DNA of 5,510 bases from Planctomycetales bacterium (lineage in GTDB: Bacteria > Planctomycetota > Phycisphaerae > SM23-33), in NCBI GenBank assembly GCA_030631085.1, contig DAOVLV010000155.1, positions 1 through 5,510 on the forward strand. The letters run 5' to 3'. A program made the translations under genes and the position numbers. Of this stretch, positions 1-5,510 are shown one piece after another. The notes under the pieces are model-generated. The model made no database searches. It saw only the letters and a program-made list of their open reading frames with translations, and was not told the DNA's origin. Position 1 is the first letter of the stretch. Each line of letters begins with the position of its first letter.

Positions 1-1737
1 AAGACGCTCTGGGAGGCCGTTCAAACTCTTGCGGGCCGGTCCGACAGTAAAGGTCTGGAACTTATCTGCCATGTCCTGCCGGATGTCCCCGACGGGCTTG
101 TGGGCGATCCGGGACGGCTGCGACAGATAATCGTCAACCTGGTCGGTAACGCCATCAAGTTCACCGAGCAGGGCGAGGTATTTGTCCTCGTCGAAACCGA
201 TAGCGACCTGTCGGGCAAAGTATGCCTGCATTTCTCCGTCAGCGACACTGGTATCGGTATCTCGGATGAGAAACGGGAAGTGATTTTCGACGTTTTCGCC
301 CAGGCCGACGTCGCCACTACGAGAAAATACGGCGGTACGGGGCTTGGACTGGCGATTTCCTCGAAACTCGTGGAAATGATGGGCGGGGAAATATCCGTCC
401 ACAGTACCCTCGGAGAAGGAAGCACGTTTCACTTTACCGCTGAGTTTGACGTCCAGCCGGACCAGCCTCTTACACCGGACATGAAACTTATTGATAGTCT
501 CGTCGGCGTCCCCGTCCTGATTGTGGACGATAACGCGACAAGTCGCAGCGTACTCGGAGGTATTCTCGCTCGTTGGGGTATGGACGTAAAGGTTGCCGAA
601 AGCGGCGATAGTGCGCTGGCTGTATTAAACAAGGCTGCCGCTGATGGCGGGGCGATCCCGCGATTGTTGCTGCTCGATGCCCGAATGCCCGGAATGGGCG
701 GATTGGCTGTGTTACAGCGGATCAACAAAAATCCCGAATGGCAGAACATTCCCGTCATCATGCTGACCCATGTCGGGAAACCGAGTAATAACTGTAACCA
801 GACAGAAGGTATTACAGCCTGCGTAACAAAACCGGTCAGACAAACCTGTCTTCTGGAGGCTGTACTATCCGCACTCGGCAGTGAAACGGTGCATGAACGC
901 CATTCAACAACGTCGCGGAACGCGTCGGGCGGGAGTGATCGACCGCTTCGCATCCTCCTTGTCGAGGACGATAAGGTCAACCAGAAGGTCGCGATTAAGA
1001 GCCTGGAGAAGTGGGACCATGAGGTTACGGTGGCCGAGAATGGTAAAGAGGCCGTTACCGCCCACGAGTCCGGCGAGTTTGACCTGATCCTTATGGACTG
1101 CCGGATGCCGGAGATGGACGGATACCAGGCGACCGCCGCCATTCGCAGGCACGAGCAGTCCACCGGTGGATATGTCCCGATTGTCGCCATGACGGCCAAT
1201 GCCATGAAAGGCGACCGTCAACGTTGTATGGACGCCGGAATGGACGACTACATCTCCAAACCGTTCAGCAAACAGGATCTTCTCGAAGCAATCCAAAAAG
1301 TAACCGAATTGGCGTCCCAATATCCTCATCAGACCGATGAAGATGCTGTAACCGCAGGCCAGGAGTGCAGAGACGTTCTCGACATCGACGGACCTATGAG
1401 AAATCTCAACGGCGATATGGAACTGTACGGAGAACTTGTCGATGTGTTCATGGATGTTTTTCCGGGGCACATGACGTCTCTTCAGGATGCGGTTCGCACC
1501 GGCGACGCTTCCATTGCCAGGCTTTCAGCCCACACTATCAGAGGCGGGGCGTCCAATATCGGGGCTGTCGGTATCTACGATGTTGCCGCGGAGATGGAAA
1601 ATGCCGCCGAAAGCGGCGATATGCAAAAGGTAAGCGTATTGATTACTGAGTTGCGACACCAATTTCACCTTCTGAAAGAAAAGATTTCCCATGAAGACTG
1701 GCTTGAGCCAGCGATGTGTGAAAGGGCAAATATATGA
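1..1737 (+). CDS. Hybrid sensor histidine kinase, C-terminal part (HATPase-REC-REC-Hpt), 5' truncated
   Basis: The reading frame is open from the first base, so the gene starts upstream; 578 residues are visible (numbered from base 1). It is the ATP-binding and phosphorelay part of a BarA/ArcB-type hybrid kinase. Residues 1-40 are the linker leading into the ATPase, with the GDPGRLRQ motif. The HATPase domain (about 10-155) has an N box with N46 and N50, a G1 box SDTGIGI (81-87) and a G2 box GGTGLGL (111-117). REC1 (about 170-285) has D176/D177, phospho-acceptor D226, T256 and K277. REC2 (about 315-430) has D323/D324, acceptor D366, T398 and K420. The Hpt domain (about 460-568) has H511 in HTIRGGASNIGA, where Arg replaces the common Lys of HxLKG. 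Both receivers keep their key residues, so neither looks degenerate. The HisKA domain with the autophosphorylated His and any sensor domain lie outside the window. The gene ends in a 4-base overlap with the GGDEF regulator, its likely phosphorelay partner. The family call is secure; the input signal is unknown. Confidence 0.96.
   Translation, partial: KTLWEAVQTLAGRSDSKGLELICHVLPDVPDGLVGDPGRLRQIIVNLVGNAIKFTEQGEVFVLVETDSDLSGKVCLHFSVSDTGIGISDEKREVIFDVFAQADVATTRKYGGTGLGLAISSKLVEMMGGEISVHSTLGEGSTFHFTAEFDVQPDQPLTPDMKLIDSLVGVPVLIVDDNATSRSVLGGILARWGMDVKVAESGDSALAVLNKAAADGGAIPRLLLLDARMPGMGGLAVLQRINKNPEWQNIPVIMLTHVGKPSNNCNQTEGITACVTKPVRQTCLLEAVLSALGSETVHERHSTTSRNASGGSDRPLRILLVEDDKVNQKVAIKSLEKWDHEVTVAENGKEAVTAHESGEFDLILMDCRMPEMDGYQATAAIRRHEQSTGGYVPIVAMTANAMKGDRQRCMDAGMDDYISKPFSKQDLLEAIQKVTELASQYPHQTDEDAVTAGQECRDVLDIDGPMRNLNGDMELYGELVDVFMDVFPGHMTSLQDAVRTGDASIARLSAHTIRGGASNIGAVGIYDVAAEMENAAESGDMQKVSVLITELRHQFHLLKEKISHEDWLEPAMCERANI
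1721..1726 (+). promoter_or_regulatory. Ribosome-binding site of the REC-GGDEF gene
   Basis: AAAGGG lies 7 bases before the ATG at 1734, inside the end of the kinase gene. It supports that start codon. Together with the ATGA stop/start overlap it suggests translational coupling between the two genes. Confidence 0.55.
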
Positions 1738-2669
1738 AAATCCTTATCGCCGACGATGATGCCGTAATGTGTCGCAGACTGGAAGTGCCACTTTCGGAAT
1801 GCGGGCATGAGATTGTGGTTTGCTTCAATGGTACGGATGCGTGGAATATCCTTCAGGAACCGGATGCGCCGAGACTGGCGATTCTCGATTGGATGATGCC
1901 GGGACTGGAAGGCCCTGAAATCTGCCGGCGGGTCAGGCAACACGAAACAGACAGATATACCTATATGATCCTGCTGACCGTCAGGGTTGACCAATCGGAC
2001 ATCATCGATGGAATCAACTCCGGCGCTGACGACTACATCACCAAACCGTTCGATATGATGGAACTGAAGGCCCGCCTCAATGCCGCCATGAGGAACCTGC
2101 GGGTGCATGAAGATCTTCTTGCCGCCCAGGAAATGCTCCGCGAAGAAGCAATGAGAGACGGACTGACCGGTACGCAAAATCACGTAGCCATTATGGAAAC
2201 CGTCAAACAGGAGATCGCCCGCTCATCCAGAGAGCAAACGGAAGTCAGCATAGCCATTATCGATCTGGATAAGTTCAAGTCCGTTAACGATACCCACGGG
2301 CATCTTTTCGGCGATGAAGTACTCCGGGAAGTTGTACACAGAATCAAAAATCATCTCCGCGCTTACGACACAATCGGAAGATGCGGCGGCGACGAATTCC
2401 TTATCGTCATGCCTGATTGCAGTCTTGCCGAAGCGAAAGTTGTAGCCGAAAGAATACGAGAGGTGATATTGCAAACACCAGTTGTCGCCGACCAGAAGGA
2501 ATTCAACCAAAGCATCAGCATCGGTATCGCCACTACGAAAGACGTAACCTTCACCAGACCCAACGAACTTATCAAGAACGCCGATGAAGCGCTATACGCA
2601 GCCAAAAGAGCGGGACGGAATTGTGTTGTGGCATATTCTCCCGACTTCGCCCAAGGCGCCGCCCAGTAA
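1734..2669 (+). CDS. Response regulator with GGDEF diguanylate cyclase domain
   Basis: This 311-residue cytoplasmic protein is a PleD/WspR-like regulator expected to make cyclic-di-GMP from two GTP when phosphorylated. The receiver domain (about 1-120) has the acidic cluster D7-D9, phospho-acceptor D52 in LDWMMPG, T82 and K104 in YITKPF. A helical linker (about 121-140) joins it to the GGDEF domain (about 141-302). That domain opens with D142-G-L-T and has the metal-binding stretch IDLDKFKSVND (176-186, first Asp D177), GD at 193-194, and the full signature GGDEF (218-222). It also has SIGIA (262-266) and the closing motif ADEALYAAKRAGRN (283-296). An RxxD inhibitory site, RAYD (209-212), sits exactly five residues before GGDEF, so product feedback inhibition is expected. 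One small deviation is NH at 149-150, where NR is usual. The start is fixed by the ATGA overlap with the upstream kinase and by AAAGGG at 1721. The kinase's Hpt domain is the probable phosphodonor. The last two bases of the TAA stop already belong to the following inverted repeat. Confidence 0.97.
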   Translation: MKILIADDDAVMCRRLEVPLSECGHEIVVCFNGTDAWNILQEPDAPRLAILDWMMPGLEGPEICRRVRQHETDRYTYMILLTVRVDQSDIIDGINSGADDYITKPFDMMELKARLNAAMRNLRVHEDLLAAQEMLREEAMRDGLTGTQNHVAIMETVKQEIARSSREQTEVSIAIIDLDKFKSVNDTHGHLFGDEVLREVVHRIKNHLRAYDTIGRCGGDEFLIVMPDCSLAEAKVVAERIREVILQTPVVADQKEFNQSISIGIATTKDVTFTRPNELIKNADEALYAAKRAGRNCVVAYSPDFAQGAAQ

Positions 2670-2714
2670 AAACCGGGGACGGTGGGGTTGTTGAAAAAGT
2701 CCCCTGATGAGTAA

Positions 2715-2733
2715 CACGGGCGTCTCGCCCGTG
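2715..2733. repeat. Left inner palindrome, CACGGGCG-TCT-CGCCCGTG
   Basis: An 8-bp perfect GC-rich stem (2715-2722 with 2726-2733) closes a 3-base loop. It is one of two REP-like units in the larger element and is the exact reverse complement of the unit at 2773-2791. Confidence 0.85.
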
Positions 2734-2744
2734 CCGGTTTTACC

Positions 2745-2762
2745 GAAAATCGTAGCATTTTC
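2745..2762. repeat. Small AT-rich hairpin in the centre of the repeat element
   Basis: GAAAAT (2745-2750) pairs with ATTTTC (2757-2762) across the 6-base loop CGTAGC. It lies in the apical loop between the two inner palindromes. It is short and could be chance. Confidence 0.35.
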
Positions 2763-2772
2763 CGCTGTTCCT

Positions 2773-2791
2773 CACGGGCGAGACGCCCGTG
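2773..2791. repeat. Right inner palindrome, CACGGGCG-AGA-CGCCCGTG
   Basis: An 8-bp perfect stem (2773-2780 with 2784-2791) closes a 3-base loop. It is the inverted partner of the unit at 2715-2733, and the flanking TTAC (2792-2795) pairs with GTAA at 2711-2714. Confidence 0.85.
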
Positions 2792-2795
2792 TTAC

Positions 2796-2829
2796 GACTT
2801 TTCCAACAATCCCACCGTCCCCGGTTTTT
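2796..2829 (+). terminator. Possible factor-independent terminator of the kinase-GGDEF operon
   Basis: This is the right outer arm of the inverted repeat. In RNA it would pair with 2668-2701, ending in CCGG followed by TTTTT (2825-2829). It lies directly after the stop codon of the GGDEF gene, where a terminator is expected. The caveats are that the stem is far longer than a typical intrinsic terminator, and that the T-run is itself paired with the A-run at 2668-2672 in the full hairpin. The terminator role is inferred. Confidence 0.35.
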
Positions 2830-2836
2830 GTGGGTT

Positions 2837-2866
2837 TTGTCGAATATGCTTGCAGAGGTGTGTAAT
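2837..2866 (+). promoter_or_regulatory. Weak candidate sigma-70-type promoter for the secreted protein gene
   Basis: TTGTCG (2837-2842, 4 of 6 to TTGACA) and TGTAAT (2861-2866, 5 of 6 to TATAAT) are separated by 18 bases. This would start transcription near 2873 and give a leader of about 45 bases before the ATG at 2920. Such matches are common by chance, and promoter consensus in the presumed phylum is not well fixed. Confidence 0.25.
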
Positions 2867-2909
2867 CGCTGTGAAAATCTGCGTCGCGGCAATTATGAAA
2901 AAATCAAAT

Positions 2910-2917
2910 GGAGAAGG
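2910..2917 (+). promoter_or_regulatory. Ribosome-binding site that decides the start at 2920
   Basis: GGAGAAGG precedes the ATG at 2920; its GGAG core ends 6 bases before the codon, close to ideal. The other in-frame ATG, at 2908, has only A-rich sequence upstream and no Shine-Dalgarno match. The first in-frame stop upstream is at 2896-2898, so no further start is possible. Confidence 0.75.
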
Positions 2918-2919
2918 AT

Positions 2920-5510
2920 ATGCTTGCTCGTAAAACAACAGCGGTAGTCAGTGTTTTGATGGTTTGTTTTGGTCTTGGTGGTCTTACAGCATATGGTCAA
3001 TTAGCCGGCGAGACGTCCAGGCCTGCCGAAGCGCCGTCCGTTAAAACGCTGACGAGGGTGTATGCGGTTGTCGTCAGCGAAAAAACGTTCGGAACTCCCC
3101 AATGGCGAAAGGTGGTCGATGCTCTCGTCGGGAAACACTCCGGCGAGGTGGTTCGATATTCCTCCGACGTCCGGGAAGTCGCTATTGAACTCTCTGCCCG
3201 GATGCCCGATTACGTCTGCTTCGTCGCAACACCGGAAGAAATTACCCGCCCATTCGTGGTGAACATCCATCACATGCTCCGCAAACTGGACGACGACATC
3301 TACGAGGACGCACTCTGGGCTATCCTCACCGGATACAACGCCGCCGACGCGCTGCGAATCGCCGAACATGCCGAACCTCTGGTCCTCCGGCGGTCAGTCA
3401 GCGGAACATCATCGGGGCCTCTTACGCCGTTTGAATCAGGCCTGCGATTTGCCGAAAGCATAAAGGGCAAGATGTGGATTAAATCCAAAGGCGGCGAAGA
3501 GAAAGAGGCGAAGTACGAGCCGGACGGCGTCAAAATTATGGTCGATGCGATGAATAACACAAGACCCGACTGTTTCTTTACCAGCGGACACGCCACGACC
3601 AAAGACTGGCAGGTTGGATACAAATTCAAGGGAGGTCAGTTCCGCTGCAAGGACGGACAACTGTACGGGCTGGATTCGCGGGGCAAGAGGTATGACATCA
3701 ACTCGCCCAATCCCAAGGCCTACCTTGCCGTCGGAAACTGCCTTATCGGGCTGATTCCGCAGCGTGATTGCATGGCACTGGCTTGGATGCACAGCGGCGG
3801 GGCGCATCAGATGTTCGCGCACATCGCAACGCAGTGGTACGGGCACATGGGATGGGGAATGGTGGGGCTGCTCGTGAACCAGCCGGGACGGTTCAACGTA
3901 ACCGAGTCATTCTATTTCAACCAGCAATCACTTCTGCACCGGCTTGAGACCGAACACCCGAAAGTTCTGAACGTTATAGTCGAAGACTTCAACGTTCGGC
4001 GGAATCCCAGGCTGATGAACGACCTTGTGAACCGCTTCAGCCTTGCTAAAAAGGACGCCTCCGGCAAGCGAGTAGTTGACCGTGATGCGCTGGGGCTGCT
4101 GTGGGAGCGCGATACGACGGTCCTTTACGGAGACCCGGTATGGGATGCTCGGTTGACCCGGCGAACGCTGCCCTGGAGCCAGAAATTCACAGTCAAAAAA
4201 GATGTATATACCTTCACTGTAACGACGAACGAAGACGGTAAATGGCCCAGCGGGCGCTATCGTCCCGTAACGGCCCTGCTGCCGAGGCGGGTGCAAAACA
4301 TCAAAATCATCGAAGGGACAAGCCTCAAGCCGGTCGTTACCGACAACTTCATCCTTATTCCCCTCAAGGGCGAATTCAAAAAGGGCGAGCAGATAAAAGT
4401 CGTCTTCCGCGCCAAGCCATTGGTTCGTCCGATTGTCGGCGCTCTGGCGGAACTGAAAGGAATTAAACAGGCTGTTGCGCTGCTTGATAAGTCGGACCGC
4501 TCCGGCGTGATGATTGCCTTGTCCAGGGCGGGAAAAAATCGAAGCCAATTAATCGCGACAATCCGCTCTGCCCCGAAAGCCCATCGCAAGGCCGTTGCGT
4601 TCCTCATCGCCAACATGCCGGAACGCGATCTGAAATCGCTGAGCAAAAAATTCCTGCTGGCCAATATAGAATATGCATTCAAGGCCCGCAAAAACGCCCC
4701 GTGGAGCAAGCAGATTCCCGAATCACTTTTCTATAACGACATCCTGCCGTACGCGAGTATCAACGAGCGGCGGGACAACTGGCGGAAGGATTTTTACGAG
4801 CGTTTTTCGGTAATGGCGTGGAAATGCAAGTCGGCCGGCGAGGCAGCGAAGTTGTTGAACAAGGAGGTCTTCAAGATACTGGATGTGAAATATCACGCCA
4901 CCAAACGCCCCAAACCCGACCAGAGTCCATACGAATCCATCAAGGCGAAATTCGCTTCATGCACAGGTCTGTCGGTCTTGCTGGTCGATGCATGTCGGGC
5001 TGTGGGAATACCGGCCAGACTGGTCGGCATTCCGTTATGGAAGGACAGGAAAGGAAACAAGCACAAAGCGAGCAATCACAACTGGGCCGAAATTTGGGAT
5101 GGGCAGTGGTATCATCTCGGATCGGCAGAACCGAATGAGTTGGACCACGCATGGTTCACGAAGAAATGCTACACAGCCGCCGATCATCGAGTGTGGTTTC
5201 ACCGTATTTACGCCACGTCGTTCAGGAAGACGGGGATGTCTTTCCCGCTGGTGTGGGATATGTCCTGCCAGTGGGTTCAGGCTACGGACGTAACGCTGTT
5301 TTATACGAGTCCCTGCAAGGCGAAGGTAGGCTTTAAGGGCGAGGGCGAAAAGGAAGTAACTGCTTACCTGAACGGATTGGTTGTCGCTGTCGGCAGGGGG
5401 GTCAAATCGGCCCGACTGTCCCTGGCCGGCGGGTTGACGTATGACATCGTAATCCGCAGCGCCGACGGAAAGGTTATCGGACGGGGGAAACTACCGGTGG
5501 CGTTTCGCAG
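2920..5510 (+). CDS. Exported multidomain protein: peptidase C25 (gingipain)-like region plus transglutaminase-like domain, 3' truncated
   Basis: The frame stays open to the window end: 863 residues and no stop. Residues 1-27 look like a signal peptide (MLARKTT, then a hydrophobic stretch, then AYGQ); there is no lipobox, so export to the periplasm or beyond is inferred. Residues about 40-410 resemble the caspase-like fold of peptidase C25: PDYVCFVA (96-103), DDDIYEDA (124-131), H224 in TSGHATTKDW, C274 in VGNCLIG, and a closing LYGDP (402-406). H224 and C274 are the proposed catalytic pair, by likeness to the AHG and IGNC contexts in gingipain R. A probable beta-sandwich follows (about 415-500), then a helical segment (about 504-660) with NMP (565-567), PW (594-595) and LPYASINERRDNWR (609-622). 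The transglutaminase-like core (about 670-750) has C681 in SCTGLS, RAVGIPARLVG after it, H720 in NHNWAEIW and W730. The usual third-triad Asp is not evident. Residues beyond about 765 look like another beta domain, cut by the window. Substrate is unknown; proteolysis, crosslinking or peptide-bond remodelling are possible. Transglutaminase likeness is strong, C25 likeness moderate. Confidence 0.92.
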   Translation, partial: MLARKTTAVVSVLMVCFGLGGLTAYGQLAGETSRPAEAPSVKTLTRVYAVVVSEKTFGTPQWRKVVDALVGKHSGEVVRYSSDVREVAIELSARMPDYVCFVATPEEITRPFVVNIHHMLRKLDDDIYEDALWAILTGYNAADALRIAEHAEPLVLRRSVSGTSSGPLTPFESGLRFAESIKGKMWIKSKGGEEKEAKYEPDGVKIMVDAMNNTRPDCFFTSGHATTKDWQVGYKFKGGQFRCKDGQLYGLDSRGKRYDINSPNPKAYLAVGNCLIGLIPQRDCMALAWMHSGGAHQMFAHIATQWYGHMGWGMVGLLVNQPGRFNVTESFYFNQQSLLHRLETEHPKVLNVIVEDFNVRRNPRLMNDLVNRFSLAKKDASGKRVVDRDALGLLWERDTTVLYGDPVWDARLTRRTLPWSQKFTVKKDVYTFTVTTNEDGKWPSGRYRPVTALLPRRVQNIKIIEGTSLKPVVTDNFILIPLKGEFKKGEQIKVVFRAKPLVRPIVGALAELKGIKQAVALLDKSDRSGVMIALSRAGKNRSQLIATIRSAPKAHRKAVAFLIANMPERDLKSLSKKFLLANIEYAFKARKNAPWSKQIPESLFYNDILPYASINERRDNWRKDFYERFSVMAWKCKSAGEAAKLLNKEVFKILDVKYHATKRPKPDQSPYESIKAKFASCTGLSVLLVDACRAVGIPARLVGIPLWKDRKGNKHKASNHNWAEIWDGQWYHLGSAEPNELDHAWFTKKCYTAADHRVWFHRIYATSFRKTGMSFPLVWDMSCQWVQATDVTLFYTSPCKAKVGFKGEGEKEVTAYLNGLVVAVGRGVKSARLSLAGGLTYDIVIRSADGKVIGRGKLPVAFR

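Larger units (their letters stand above)
2668..2829. repeat. Nested inverted-repeat element (REPIN/MITE-like), 162 bp, no coding capacity
   Basis: Outer arms 2668-2701 and 2796-2829 (34 bp each) are reverse complements at 32 of 34 positions. One of the two mismatches would be a G-U pair in RNA. Just inside, 2711-2733 and 2773-2795 (23 bp each) are perfect reverse complements. A 9-base bulge (2702-2710) is present only on the left, and the central loop is 39 bases (2734-2772). Each inner arm carries its own 19-base palindrome, so the element can fold as one long hairpin or as a cruciform with two short hairpins. It begins with AAAAA and ends with TTTTT, a symmetric arrangement that could terminate transcription from either side. 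No transposase and no clear target duplication are visible. The structure fits a REPIN (two inverted REP units) or a MITE. The outer terminus, AAAAACCGGGGAC, resembles ends I associate with REP-type (Y1/RAYT) transposase loci, but that is memory and not proof. Confidence 0.88.

Noticed and set aside
100..102. GTG at 100 as the kinase start codon
   Set aside because: The frame is open and homologous in character upstream to base 1. The GTG encodes a Val within the linker just before the ATPase N box, so the gene starts outside the window.
429..1205. A 258-codon minus-strand open frame opposite the receivers
   Set aside because: The sequence is explained by two canonical receiver domains on the + strand. 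The minus translation is Ser/Arg/Pro-rich and without motifs.
904..1470. A 188-codon open frame on the minus strand within the kinase gene
   Set aside because: It lies wholly inside the REC2-Hpt coding region, whose + strand translation is unmistakable. The minus product shows no recognisable domain.
2668..2829. CRISPR array or riboswitch as the explanation for the repeated intergenic sequence
   Set aside because: The repeats are inverted, not direct, and there are only two copies with no spacer series. The fold is a long complementary hairpin rather than a conserved aptamer layout.
2908..2919. Alternative upstream in-frame ATG at 2908 for the secreted protein
   Set aside because: It lacks a Shine-Dalgarno sequence and would put acidic residues (MEKD) before the signal peptide. 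The ATG at 2920 has GGAG at ideal spacing.
2895..2933. A 12-codon + strand open frame (ATG at 2895) that could be a leader peptide
   Set aside because: There is no ribosome-binding site before it, and it overlaps the start of the secreted protein gene in another frame. It is most likely chance.
3928..4548. A 206-codon open frame on the minus strand within the secreted protein gene
   Set aside because: The + strand frame is continuous across this stretch and gives a coherent multidomain protein. The minus frame is a codon-bias shadow.

Overview
The window carries three protein-coding genes, all on the + strand, and one elaborate inverted-repeat element. The first and last genes run off the ends of the window. 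Moderate GC, a secreted protein resembling planctomycete or other PVC-group proteins, and a palindrome of the CACGGGCG-nnn-CGCCCGTG type suggest a Planctomycetota (perhaps Phycisphaerae-like) or related bacterium. This placement rests on pattern familiarity only; there is no rRNA or marker gene to confirm it.

Bases 1-2669 form a two-gene signalling operon. The first gene is the C-terminal part of a BarA/ArcB-type hybrid sensor kinase, with ATPase, receiver, receiver and Hpt domains. It overlaps by four bases (ATGA) a response regulator with a receiver and a GGDEF diguanylate cyclase domain. The simplest reading is a phosphorelay: an unseen upstream sensor controls the kinase, phosphate passes through the internal receivers and the Hpt histidine to the regulator, and the output is cyclic-di-GMP synthesis. 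The GGDEF catalytic site and the RxxD product-inhibition site are both intact.

Bases 2668-2829 are a 162-bp nested inverted repeat. It has two 34-bp outer arms and two perfect 23-bp inner arms, and each inner arm contains its own small palindrome. It begins inside the stop codon of the GGDEF gene and ends in TTTTT, so it may serve as the operon's terminator. Its architecture resembles a REPIN or MITE, a non-autonomous mobile repeat. The remaining intergenic stretch, 2830-2919, holds a weak candidate promoter and a clear ribosome-binding site.

Bases 2920-5510 encode at least 863 residues of a large exported protein. A signal peptide is followed by a region resembling the gingipain (peptidase C25) caspase-like fold, with a His/Cys pair in recognisable contexts. 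After this come a probable beta-sandwich, a helical segment, a transglutaminase-like (papain-fold) domain with Cys and His, and the start of another probable beta domain. Two different cysteine-enzyme folds in one exported chain is the most interesting feature of the window. Whether the gene is functionally tied to the c-di-GMP operon cannot be told from the sequence; the repeat element and a separate candidate promoter argue for independent transcription.
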